In this document: in pieces, positions 1 through 5,796 of the stretch
How positions within the stretch are numbered: position 1 is the stretch's first letter
How the letters are laid out: each line of letters begins with the position of its first letter
Origin: JBPCMN01 sp013695115
GTDB taxonomy: Bacteria > Actinomycetota > Acidimicrobiia > IMCC26256 > JACDBD01
Assembly: GCA_051002235.1 (NCBI GenBank)
Contig: JBPCMN010000019.1
Location: 1-12,845 of the forward strand
Length of the DNA stretch: 12,845 nt
Reading direction: 5' to 3'
Notes under the pieces: generated by a model
Databases searched by the model: none
What the model saw: the letters and a program-made list of their open reading frames with translations, nothing else
Told to the model about the DNA's origin: nothing
Program-made: the position numbers and the translations under genes

Positions 1-125
1 TAGGTGGCCGGAGAAAAAGTGCCGAACCAAGAACGCGACCACAAGATGTCGTCGGTGGACCTTCTCGCTCGGTACTTCATGTTGTGCCTCCGTTCGAACG
101 TGCCAACTTTTTCGGCAGCCACCTA
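1..125. repeat. 125-bp imperfect palindrome (MITE-like or hairpin element)
   Basis: Bases 1-20 and the reverse complement of 106-125 match at 17 of 20 positions; both arms start TAGGTGGC and end GAAAAAGT. Pairing continues inward in the same register: 31-35 with 91-95, 40-44 with 82-86 and 46-48 with 78-80, so almost the whole stretch could fold as one long bulged hairpin. No ORF of note lies inside. The size and terminal inverted repeats fit a miniature inverted-repeat element or a structured intergenic repeat. The left arm begins exactly at the window edge, so the true boundary and any target-site duplication cannot be seen. Confidence 0.6.
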
Positions 126-329
126 GATGAGCCATTTCCCGGGGCGGGTCAATCCTGAGCCAGGAACTCGACCTTGGGCCGTGCCCAACTGGGCAAAAGG
201 CGAGCAGAGCAACCGGAACCTCTTCGCCGCAGTGGCCGCGTTCGGAACCACGTGACAACCCGGCCCGGGTGTCGAGCGTCTCATTAGTGGATGATCCTTG
301 TCATGGTCACGGCGGGGCAGGAAAAGCGG
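126..329 (+). promoter_or_regulatory. Leader/promoter region of the first sigma factor operon
   Basis: No gene is visible in this 204-bp stretch. It has two GGAACC motifs (215-220 and 244-249) of the type used as -35 elements by ECF sigma factors. The first continues as GGAACCTCTTCGCCGC, differing at one base from the forward -35 region at 5242-5257 in front of the secreted-protein gene. A CGTT lies at 239-242, but the gap of 19 bases after GGAAC is longer than usual for ECF promoters, so the exact -10 is uncertain. A ribosome binding site AGGAAAA (319-325) precedes the ATG at 330. Confidence 0.3.
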
Positions 330-827
330 ATGGCCACCGACCGTGATGAGCACCTCCATGACCTTTACGTGGCGTATTATCAAGCGCTCGTCCGCCTGGC
401 GTGGCTGCTAATCGGCGACCAGGGTGAGGCTGAGGATGTGGCTCAGGACGCGTTCGTTCGACTTCACCGGTCCTGGGATCGGCTGCGCGACCCCAGCGCC
501 GCTCCCGCGTACCTGCGGTCGACGGTCGTGAACCTGGCGCGATCGGGACTCCGGCGCCGGCTCGTCGCTCGACGACACCCACCGACCCCGTTCCCCAACG
601 CGGCGTCGGCCGAGGAAGGCGCGGCGGGGCGAGAGGACGAGCGAGAGGTACTCGCCGCGCTGCGAGCGCTGCCCCGACGGCAACGTGAGTGCCTGGCGCT
701 CCGCTACTACCTCGACCTCTCCGAAGCCGACATCGCGGCCACCCTCGGTATCTCGACCGGGTCGGTGAAGTCGCACTCGCACCGTGGTCTGGCCGCGCTC
801 GCCTCGAAGCTGGAGGCACTCGCATGA
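330..827 (+). CDS. ECF (SigE-like) RNA polymerase sigma factor
   Basis: This is a 165-residue ECF sigma factor that would direct RNA polymerase to a small set of promoters. Region 2 spans about residues 8-75, with the core-binding and -10 recognition helices seen in LIGDQGEAEDVAQDAFVRLH. Region 4 spans about 105-160, with LRALPRRQRECLALRYYLDLS leading into the helix-turn-helix DIAATLGISTGSVKSHSHRG that reads the -35 element. The ATG at 330 is preferred because AGGA lies 7 bases upstream and the protein then begins just before region 2; in-frame ATGs at 291 and 303 lack a comparable site. The stop overlaps the next gene's ATG as ATGA (824-827), indicating translational coupling to its probable regulator. 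The family call is firm; the regulon is unknown. Confidence 0.92.
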   Translation: MATDRDEHLHDLYVAYYQALVRLAWLLIGDQGEAEDVAQDAFVRLHRSWDRLRDPSAAPAYLRSTVVNLARSGLRRRLVARRHPPTPFPNAASAEEGAAGREDEREVLAALRALPRRQRECLALRYYLDLSEADIAATLGISTGSVKSHSHRGLAALASKLEALA

Positions 828-2440
828 CGACCGAGGAACGCCTGCGCTCCGTGATCCACAAGTACACGGAGACCATCGAACCCGCCCAGGACGGGTGGGC
901 GCGCATCCGGGATCGCACCGCTGTTCGTCATCGCCGGGCGCGGTGGCAGCCCGCGATCGCGGCCGCCGGCGCAGCGGCCGTCCTGGCGATCGTTGTCGCG
1001 GCGGTAGCCGTCGTGCGATCCGATGACCGGGACGGCACCCGCGTCCAGACCCCGCCCGCTGCCTCTGCTCCGTCCGAGATCGTGGCGGCGACCGAAGACG
1101 GCCGCCTCGTCGTACTCGACACCGCAACCGGCGCCGAGCTCCGTTCGCTCGCAGACGGTGCCGATGCCCAGACCACGATCGCGGTGACTCCCGACGGGGC
1201 ACGGGTGTTCTTCGACCGGCCGAGCGGTCCAGACGCGGATCCGCCTCGCGAGATCGCCACCGTGGCGACGAGCGGCGGGGAGGCACAGCGCCTGATCGGT
1301 GGGGCCGGCCAGCCGGCAATCAGTCCCGACGGCCGGCTCCTCGCGTTCGTGAGTTACTCCCCTCGGACTGATCAAGGGCAAGCGAACGGACTGAACGTCG
1401 TCGAGATCCCGGAGACCTTCGACGGCTGGGTTCCGAACGTCGTGGGTGACGGGACTGTGGGGGAGGCCGACCAGCAGATCTCCGCAGTCTCGTGGGCGCC
1501 GGACTCGCGGCAGCTCGTCTACACCCTCCTGTTCTCTCCGCAGGGGAGCTATCCGCGCGTGGCGGAGAGCGAATCCGGGATTCGCCTCGACCAAGCGCCG
1601 ATCGTGCCGATCAACGACGGAAGCGCCGTGGCTGGATACCTTGGCGACACAGGGCAGATGTTGGGCCGCACCTGCGTGGCGAGCAACGAGCCCGACCAGC
1701 GCCTTCGGGTCATCGTCATCGACCCTCAGTCCGGCCAGGAGACAAGACACCTCTTTCGCTACCCCGACAACCTGTGTGGCAACGAGCGCCTCACGTCGGA
1801 CCCCTCAGGCCGACACGTTCTCGCCCTGGGGGCAGCCGGCCTCTACCGCTGGAGCGAAGGCGACACCGAACCCACCAAGATCGCCGACGGCATCCGCGCC
1901 GCGGCATGGGTGCCCAGGGTGGCTACCTGTCGGGATGGCGACGAACTGCCGTGCGATCCCGGCGACGAGAACCTCCAGCTCACTGAGAAGGTTGTTGTCG
2001 CCGAGGGCGAACGCAACGGTGTGGGATGGCAGTTGCTGGCTTATGACAGCGAGGCCGGACTTTGCGTGGGGCTCCGCGCCGGCCCAGGCGAAAGCGGCGC
2101 CTGCGGCTCCGGCGTACCGCCACTGCCGATCAGCGTCGGATGGGGCCAGCAGGCCGGCTTCGCCGCGTTCGCTCAGGGCTTCGTCCGTAAGGACGTGACT
2201 CTCGTTCGCCTCGAACTCTCCAACGGCGACACCATCGAGACGACGCCGGTCGGAGCCGAGGCTGGCTTCGAAGCCAACTTCTTCGTCGCAAGCCTGCCCG
2301 AGGACATCGACCTCCTACGCGGGATCGCCATTGCCGCCGACGGTCGCGAACTAGGCCGCCAAGAAACGCCACGTCACCTCGAGGTCCGCGACACGCCCGA
2401 GCCGGTGACCGAGAACGCTGACCCGACCCCTAACCAATAA
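824..2440 (+). CDS. Membrane-anchored PD40/TolB-like beta-propeller protein, putative anti-sigma regulator
   Basis: A 538-residue protein starting at the ATG that overlaps the sigma factor stop by 4 bases. Residues 1-41 form a short basic cytoplasmic segment, about 43-64 one hydrophobic membrane helix rich in Ala/Val, and the rest is predicted to lie outside the membrane. After a Pro/Ala/Ser linker (about 76-85) come propeller-like strands with repeated xxPDGxxxxF motifs (for example VTPDGARVFF, ISPDGRLLAF and WAPDSRQLVY), as in TolB/PD40 proteins. A separate C-terminal domain of about 110 residues follows the propeller. The N-terminus has no HxxxCxxC zinc anti-sigma motif, so an anti-sigma role rests on gene order and topology, not on a recognised domain. 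It could instead be an extracytoplasmic sensor or binding protein under control of the sigma factor. Confidence 0.85.
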   Translation: MTTEERLRSVIHKYTETIEPAQDGWARIRDRTAVRHRRARWQPAIAAAGAAAVLAIVVAAVAVVRSDDRDGTRVQTPPAASAPSEIVAATEDGRLVVLDTATGAELRSLADGADAQTTIAVTPDGARVFFDRPSGPDADPPREIATVATSGGEAQRLIGGAGQPAISPDGRLLAFVSYSPRTDQGQANGLNVVEIPETFDGWVPNVVGDGTVGEADQQISAVSWAPDSRQLVYTLLFSPQGSYPRVAESESGIRLDQAPIVPINDGSAVAGYLGDTGQMLGRTCVASNEPDQRLRVIVIDPQSGQETRHLFRYPDNLCGNERLTSDPSGRHVLALGAAGLYRWSEGDTEPTKIADGIRAAAWVPRVATCRDGDELPCDPGDENLQLTEKVVVAEGERNGVGWQLLAYDSEAGLCVGLRAGPGESGACGSGVPPLPISVGWGQQAGFAAFAQGFVRKDVTLVRLELSNGDTIETTPVGAEAGFEANFFVASLPEDIDLLRGIAIAADGRELGRQETPRHLEVRDTPEPVTENADPTPNQ

Positions 2441-2486
2441 GCGCGGCCGCCCCCCGACCACCTTCAGAGCAGAGGCCGTCCCACAA

Positions 2487-2551
2487 GTGAGCACATAACG
2501 ACGGCGTCGTGCGACTGAGCGTGTCGCACGTAACCGGCGATATGTGTGCAC
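2487..2551. repeat. Nested inverted repeats downstream of the propeller gene
   Basis: The outer arms GTGAGCACATAACG (2487-2500) and CGATATGTGTGCAC (2538-2551) are complementary at 11 of 14 positions. Inside them, CGTGCGAC (2508-2515) and GTCGCACG (2523-2530) are perfectly complementary around a 7-base loop. The inner hairpin lies about 70 bp after the stop at 2440 and could act as a terminator, though it lacks a T-run. The two-layer symmetry also resembles recombinase-recognised element ends or attachment sites. The sequence does not decide between these. Confidence 0.45.
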
Positions 2552-2740
2552 CCCGGGATCGGATGACACGGCTCAGCTCGCGCGCTGACGAGGTCGACGC
2601 TCGACTGTCGTTGGGGGCGTCGGCCTGGTCGAAACAAGACCAACGACCTTCGAGCATTGCGTTCACGCCTCGCGTATCTTCGAACCGGTCTTCGCGTCCT
2701 TCTTCGACGCCTCGCGCTCCGACCGTGCCATTACAACGTC

Positions 2741-2803
2741 GCGTCCCTACTTTGGCCCTACAACATCGTCCAACTCTCGCGTCCCTACTTTGTCCCTACA
2801 ACT
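2741..2803. repeat. 25-bp direct repeat, two copies
   Basis: Bases 2741-2765 and 2779-2803 are identical except for one position (G at 2756, T at 2794), with a period of 38 bp. Each copy contains CGCGTCCCTACTTTG and ends in TACAAC; a further TACAAC is at 2733-2738. On the minus strand the copies read as GTTGTAGGG followed by AAAGTAGGGACGCG. The function is unknown. Two copies are too few and too short to call a CRISPR array. Confidence 0.6.
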
Positions 2804-2885
2804 GGCGCGATTCGGGGGGTGTCGACGGACTCGGTGGAAACGCGAGCGCAGGTCAGCGAACTCGAGCGCGCGCGCCGGACGAGCG

Positions 2886-2972
2886 TTTTTCATCTACACC
2901 CTCTTCGAGGGCACCTCCGAGATCCAGCGCCTGGTTGTCTCCCGCGCGATCTCGGGCATGCACATCGAGTAG
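2886..2972 (+). pseudogene. Orphan 3' end of an acyl-CoA dehydrogenase gene
   Basis: The 28 codons before the TAG at 2970-2972 translate to a segment containing YTLFEGTSEIQRLVVSRAI, followed by SGMHIE. This is the conserved C-terminal signature of FAD-dependent acyl-CoA dehydrogenases, in which the FEGTSEIQR motif lies in the last helices near the FAD/substrate site and ends the protein. Upstream of Phe1 the frame turns abruptly into Arg/Ser-rich sequence with no dehydrogenase character. The usual length is about 380 residues, so more than 90% is missing. The remnant must be a truncated pseudogene or the tail of a gene interrupted by rearrangement; the rest may lie outside the window. Confidence 0.8.
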
Positions 2973-2977
2973 GTCGC

Positions 2978-2990
2978 CGCCAGTTTGGCG
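2978..2990. terminator. Small hairpin between convergent gene ends
   Basis: CGCCA (2978-2982) and TGGCG (2986-2990) pair around a GTT loop, between the dehydrogenase remnant stop (2972) and the YihY stop (2992-2994, minus strand). The position suits a shared terminator for converging transcripts. The stem is only 5 bp and there is no T-run, so this is a weak call. Confidence 0.25.
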
Positions 2991-2991
2991 C

Positions 2992-3855
2992 TCAGGTACC
3001 CGCTTCGGCGTCGACTTCGGCCCCGATGAGGGACGCGAGGGCACCGAGCCACAGCCAGAGCAGCACCACGACGATCGACGCCAGGGTCCCGTAGGTCTTG
3101 CTGTAGCTGCTGAAGTTCGCGGTGTAGAGGGCAAACAGTGCCGACGCGAGAAGCCAGATCGCCGCCCCGATCACCGCCCCCCAGCCGACCCGGGGGCGGC
3201 CGGGGCGCCCCCCGACCACGTCGTACAAGGTCGCGAGCGCAAGCACCATGATCACCGCGACGAGCGGCCAGCGCGCCAGGTTCAGTACCCAGCGTCCGAT
3301 GTCGCCGACGCCGACACGGGCCAGCAGCGATGGCACCGACGCGACGAGCAGCACGACCACGATCATGAGCGCGGCTGCGCCCGCCGTGAGCGCGAGGGCG
3401 AGCCCGCGCTGCGCGACGAACTTCCGCTTTTCTTGCCGTCCTTGCGCGAGGTCGATCCCCCGTACCAGGCTCACCATCGCCGCCGACGCGCTCCACACGG
3501 CCGCGGCAACACCGACGACGAGTGCCAGGGTGACGCCGGTGCTGCTCGAGTCGATGATCGATCGGAGCTGTGAGGTCATGAACGTTCGCGCTTCGTCGGG
3601 GAGCGCGCCGGCAAGGTCGTCCACTTGCCGGGTCACATCGGCGGGGTTGGCGGCCAGCCCGTACAGGGAAACCACTGCGACCAGTGCGGGGATGAACGCC
3701 AGGAAGGCGTAGAACGCGACACCAGCTGCCACAAGTGTGAGGTTGTGCTCGTCCATCCGCGTCTTGACGGTCTTTGCCAGCGCCGTCCACTGGGCGCGCG
3801 TCTTGCTTTTTAGTGCCATCAGCCGGCCAAGGTATTGCTCAACATCAGGGTTCAC
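2992..3855 (-). CDS. YihY/BrkB family inner-membrane protein
   Basis: A 287-residue polytopic membrane protein of the YihY/virulence factor BrkB family (formerly misassigned as ribonuclease BN). About six hydrophobic helices are visible, beginning with TLVAAGVAFYAFLAFIPALV, which carries the family's AxxxAFYxxLxxxP pattern, and ending with TLASIVVVLLWLWLGALASL and a conserved GAE (LIGAEVDAEAG). The biochemical role of the family is not established; transport or envelope functions have been proposed. The start used is a GTG 13 bp after the stop of the upstream anti-sigma-like gene; a clear ribosome binding site is lacking and an in-frame ATG 12 codons further in is an alternative. It is the third gene of a sigma/anti-sigma operon, suggesting an envelope-stress link (inference). 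Confidence 0.9.
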   Translation of the reverse strand: MNPDVEQYLGRLMALKSKTRAQWTALAKTVKTRMDEHNLTLVAAGVAFYAFLAFIPALVAVVSLYGLAANPADVTRQVDDLAGALPDEARTFMTSQLRSIIDSSSTGVTLALVVGVAAAVWSASAAMVSLVRGIDLAQGRQEKRKFVAQRGLALALTAGAAALMIVVVLLVASVPSLLARVGVGDIGRWVLNLARWPLVAVIMVLALATLYDVVGGRPGRPRVGWGAVIGAAIWLLASALFALYTANFSSYSKTYGTLASIVVVLLWLWLGALASLIGAEVDAEAGT

Positions 3856-3868
3856 AAGGCCGCGCCGC

Positions 3869-4645
3869 TTACCGGAGCGATTCGGCGATCGCCACCATTC
3901 GGTCCAGGGGAAGGTCGCCTTCCAGCCGGATCGTGAGCGTGCCCCGGGTGAGGATCAGGGCGTTACCGACGAGACGGCCGTCCTCGTACACGTCGGCCCC
4001 GGTCGGGTCCGTGTAGAAGAGGTAGTGGTCGCCGCCGTCGAGGAACACACCCTCGTCCGCGCCGATCACCACCGGTCGGGCCCGCACATCGGTCGCGAGG
4101 TACTTCCGGGCCACTTCCTGTCCGTCGCCGGCGAACTCCTGCACCAGCAGGCCGATGCCGGTGTGCTCGGCTGCCGGGAGATCCGGCCCGGCGCGGAACA
4201 CCAGCGAGACCGCCCCGCCGGCCCTGCCGTCGAACCACACTTCGTCGGGCTTCCCGAGGCCGGCGGCGGTGGGGACGACGACCGGGCCGTGGTCGCGCGC
4301 CTCGGCGAGTGTGGTCGGCTCGCCCAACTCGAGGGTGGCGCTCCCCGACGGGACGCGAGGTGGCGGCTCGTCCCGGACCTCGACCGCGCCGATCTCGAAG
4401 ATCCGGTTGACGGCCGCTCGGGCGGCGGGGAGGGCGGCGACGCTGGTCGCGGCGATCGCCGCCACCAGCACGACCGCGAGCCGCCGCCGGGGCGAGGGCA
4501 CCCGGCGCCGCGCTGGTGCCGCCGCCGTCCGCAACCGCCGGACCACCGCGCTCGACAGGTCGAGCTCGCCGAGCTCGGCGTCGAGATCGCGGGCGAGCGT
4601 GCGGAGCTCCCTTTCCAGCAGGGCCCGTCCGCCGGTGTCAGGCAT
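3869..4645 (-). CDS. Single-pass membrane protein, putative anti-sigma factor
   Basis: A 258-residue protein whose ATG (4643-4645) overlaps the upstream sigma factor stop by 8 bases, with GAGGTG four bases before the start. Residues 1-52 are cytoplasmic, charged and helical (ERELRTLARDLDAELGELDL), followed by a membrane helix at about 55-76 and an extracytoplasmic domain of about 180 residues. The layout is that of a transmembrane anti-sigma factor: the N-terminus would hold the sigma factor and the outer domain would sense. No HxxxCxxC zinc-binding motif is present, so it is not a classical ZAS protein. The outer domain, with YLFYTDPTGADVYEDGRLVG and a C-terminal LDRMVAIAESLR, resembles DUF4367/outer-membrane-lipoprotein-sorting-like domains. 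The role is inferred from position and topology. Confidence 0.82.
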   Translation of the reverse strand: MPDTGGRALLERELRTLARDLDAELGELDLSSAVVRRLRTAAAPARRRVPSPRRRLAVVLVAAIAATSVAALPAARAAVNRIFEIGAVEVRDEPPPRVPSGSATLELGEPTTLAEARDHGPVVVPTAAGLGKPDEVWFDGRAGGAVSLVFRAGPDLPAAEHTGIGLLVQEFAGDGQEVARKYLATDVRARPVVIGADEGVFLDGGDHYLFYTDPTGADVYEDGRLVGNALILTRGTLTIRLEGDLPLDRMVAIAESLR

Positions 4646-5141
4646 CGTGCACCTCGTGGTGGAGTTGGCCCTCGAGTCGGTCGAGGGCGCGGGACAGGCG
4701 CGACTTCACGGTGCCGCGGGCGAGCCCGAGGACGCGGGCGGTCTCGGCCTCGCTGAGGTCCAGGAGGTAGCGGCACGCCACGACGTCGCGATAGCGCTGG
4801 GGGAGCGCGTCGAGCGCGGCCCGCACCGCGCTGCTGCCCTGGCGGGTGAGCATCTCGTCCTCGGCCGACACCGCGACGTGCCGGCCACCGCGCTCGCCCG
4901 ATTGCTGCAGCGCGCGGGTCCAGCGGCCGGCCGAGCGGCGCTGGTTGCGGGCCACGTTGGCGACGACCGCCAGAAGCCAGGGCCGGAAGGGCGCGCCCGG
5001 CCGGAAGCTGGCGAGGTTGCGGTGGGCGCGCACGAACGCCTCCTGAGTGGCGTCGTCGGCGACGCTCACGCCCGCGATGACGGCAGCAGTTCGGCGGGCG
5101 TCCTGCTGGTAGCGACGCACCAGCTCGCCATACGCGTCCAC
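4638..5141 (-). CDS. ECF-family RNA polymerase sigma factor
   Basis: An ECF sigma factor with region 2 in its first 80 residues (ADDATQEAFVRAHRNLASFR, then FRPWLLAVVANVARNQRR) and region 4 at the C-terminus (LDALPQRYRDVVACRYLLDLS followed by the helix-turn-helix ETARVLGLARGTVKSRLSRAL). The listed start is a GTG giving 167 residues, the first canonical start in frame. It is probably not the real one: 14 upstream codons read TEDGELIERAKQGD, which continues region 2 as in other ECF factors, and the only good Shine-Dalgarno (GGAAGGAG) lies four bases before an ACG at 5181-5183. An in-frame TAG further upstream limits the extension. The gene heads a minus-strand operon with the anti-sigma-like and YihY genes and has an ECF-type promoter upstream. 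Confidence 0.9.
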   Translation of the reverse strand: MDAYGELVRRYQQDARRTAAVIAGVSVADDATQEAFVRAHRNLASFRPGAPFRPWLLAVVANVARNQRRSAGRWTRALQQSGERGGRHVAVSAEDEMLTRQGSSAVRAALDALPQRYRDVVACRYLLDLSEAETARVLGLARGTVKSRLSRALDRLEGQLHHEVHDA

Positions 5142-5212
5142 GTCTCCCTGCTTCGCTCGCTCGATCAGTTCGCCGTCTTCCGTGGTGCTCCTTCCGGTGG
5201 AGACCCCACTCG

Positions 5213-5240
5213 TCTACACCGCGGCCGGGCTCGAGGTTCC
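5213..5240 (-). promoter_or_regulatory. ECF-type promoter for the minus-strand sigma operon
   Basis: On the minus strand, GGAACC (5240-5235) is followed after exactly 16 bases by TGTAGA (5218-5213). GGAACC is the classic ECF -35 element. Transcription would start near 5206, about 24 bases before the Shine-Dalgarno-served ACG at 5183. The matching promoter on the other strand, with the same spacing, supports autoregulation by the sigma factor encoded here (inference). Confidence 0.6.
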
Positions 5241-5250
5241 GGGAACCTCG
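5232..5250. repeat. 19-bp palindrome holding back-to-back -35 elements
   Basis: CGAGGTTCC-G-GGAACCTCG is perfectly symmetrical around one central base. Each half carries a GGAACC on one strand, so the palindrome places two ECF -35 hexamers head to head, separated by one base. Two RNA polymerases could not occupy both at once, so the divergent promoters should compete or alternate. The palindrome could also be an operator. Confidence 0.7.
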
Positions 5251-5269
5251 TCGCCGCGACCGGTGTACC
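5242..5269 (+). promoter_or_regulatory. ECF-type promoter for the secreted-protein gene (leaderless)
   Basis: GGAACC (5242-5247) is followed after 16 bases by TGTACC (5264-5269). The expected start of transcription, 6-7 bases on, falls at the ATG of the secreted-protein gene (5276), so the message would be leaderless. The layout mirrors the minus-strand promoter in hexamer and spacing. Confidence 0.55.
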
Positions 5270-5275
5270 TGGAGC

Positions 5276-5792
5276 ATGAAGACTCGCATCCTCCTTGCGG
5301 CACTGCTCGGCTCACTGCTCGCGCTGGTCCCGGGGCCGGCGCACGCCAAGGGCGTAAAGGACGCCAGCCTGACCGGCCCCGGCCTCACCGATCGAGGTCG
5401 GTGCCGGAGGTCATACCGGGAAGCCAACGGCCGAGCCGCGGGCGAACGACCTAGCCGAGCAGGCCGGGCTCTACGACGGGCTCTACGGCTCGACGACCGG
5501 GCGGCTCGCGCCCGACCCGCCGCCCGGCGACCTGGGTCCGCGGTACGTCGCGACGTACCGCTTGTACGCGGGGGAAGAGGTAGAGACGGTCGAGGCCCGG
5601 CAGGAGCTGTACCCGTTTGCCGAGGGAGGAGCGGTTACGTACACCCTGCCCGGTCAGCGACCGTTCGGCACGGAGGAGCCCTCGCCCGGCGGATGGTTCG
5701 CGGCCGGCGCCGCCCTGACCGACCTTTTGGTCGCGGCGGGCGTGCCCGTGCCCGCGGGCGCGGTGGTGTCGCCACCCCGCCTCGCCGGCTGA
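5276..5792 (+). pseudogene. Small secreted protein gene with a +1 frameshift
   Basis: The reading frame begins MKTRILLAALLGSLLALVPG and continues to an AHA signal-peptidase site at residues 22-24, a typical Sec signal peptide. After about 38 codons the frame changes: from ATC at 5391 the +1 frame continues as IEVGAGGHTGKPTAEPRAND, then includes GLYDGLYGSTTGRLAPDP, PRYVATYRLYAG and the tail AGAALTDLLVAAGVPV, ending at a TGA (5790-5792). One extra base near 5390 in a GATC context reconnects the two parts into about 171 residues. Read without correction, the first frame runs on in Arg-rich shadow sequence to 6145 across the antisense TetR gene, which is implausible. I do not recognise the mature domain. 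It is either a recent pseudogene or a sequencing/assembly error. It ends 4 bp from the convergent TetR gene. Confidence 0.65.
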
Positions 5793-5796
5793 CCCG

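Larger units (their letters stand above)
2441..2885. other. Gene-free intergenic stretch with repeats
   Basis: I find no convincing protein-coding gene here; open frames have low-complexity Arg/Ser-rich translations typical of shadows. The stretch contains a set of nested inverted repeats (2487-2551), a weaker inverted repeat (2607-2614 with 2640-2647), a direct repeat of ACGCCTCGCG (2666-2675 and 2708-2717) and a 25-bp direct repeat (2741-2765 and 2779-2803). Base composition looks less GC-biased than in the flanking genes. It runs straight into the acyl-CoA dehydrogenase remnant, which fits a rearranged junction. Confidence 0.6.

Noticed and set aside
1..125. Integron attC site
   Set aside because: The length and imperfect palindrome fit, but no RYYYAAC/GTTRRRY core pair bounds the unit, and there is no cassette array or integrase nearby.
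689..823. 45-codon upstream extension of the propeller protein
   Set aside because: It overlaps sigma factor region 4 in another frame; the ATG at 824 with a 4-base overlap is the natural start and precedes a sensible topology.
2607..2647. Inverted repeat GTCGTTGG/CCAACGAC as a terminator
   Set aside because: The 25-base loop and a competing internal pairing (TGGTC/GACCA) make a functional hairpin doubtful; no transcript is expected to end here.
2741..2803. CRISPR array
   Set aside because: Only two copies, a 13-bp gap between them, and no cas genes in the window.
2509..3573. Plus-strand open frame over the intergenic repeats and the YihY gene
   Set aside because: Most of it is antisense to YihY and the translation is low-complexity; the dehydrogenase tail lies in a different frame.
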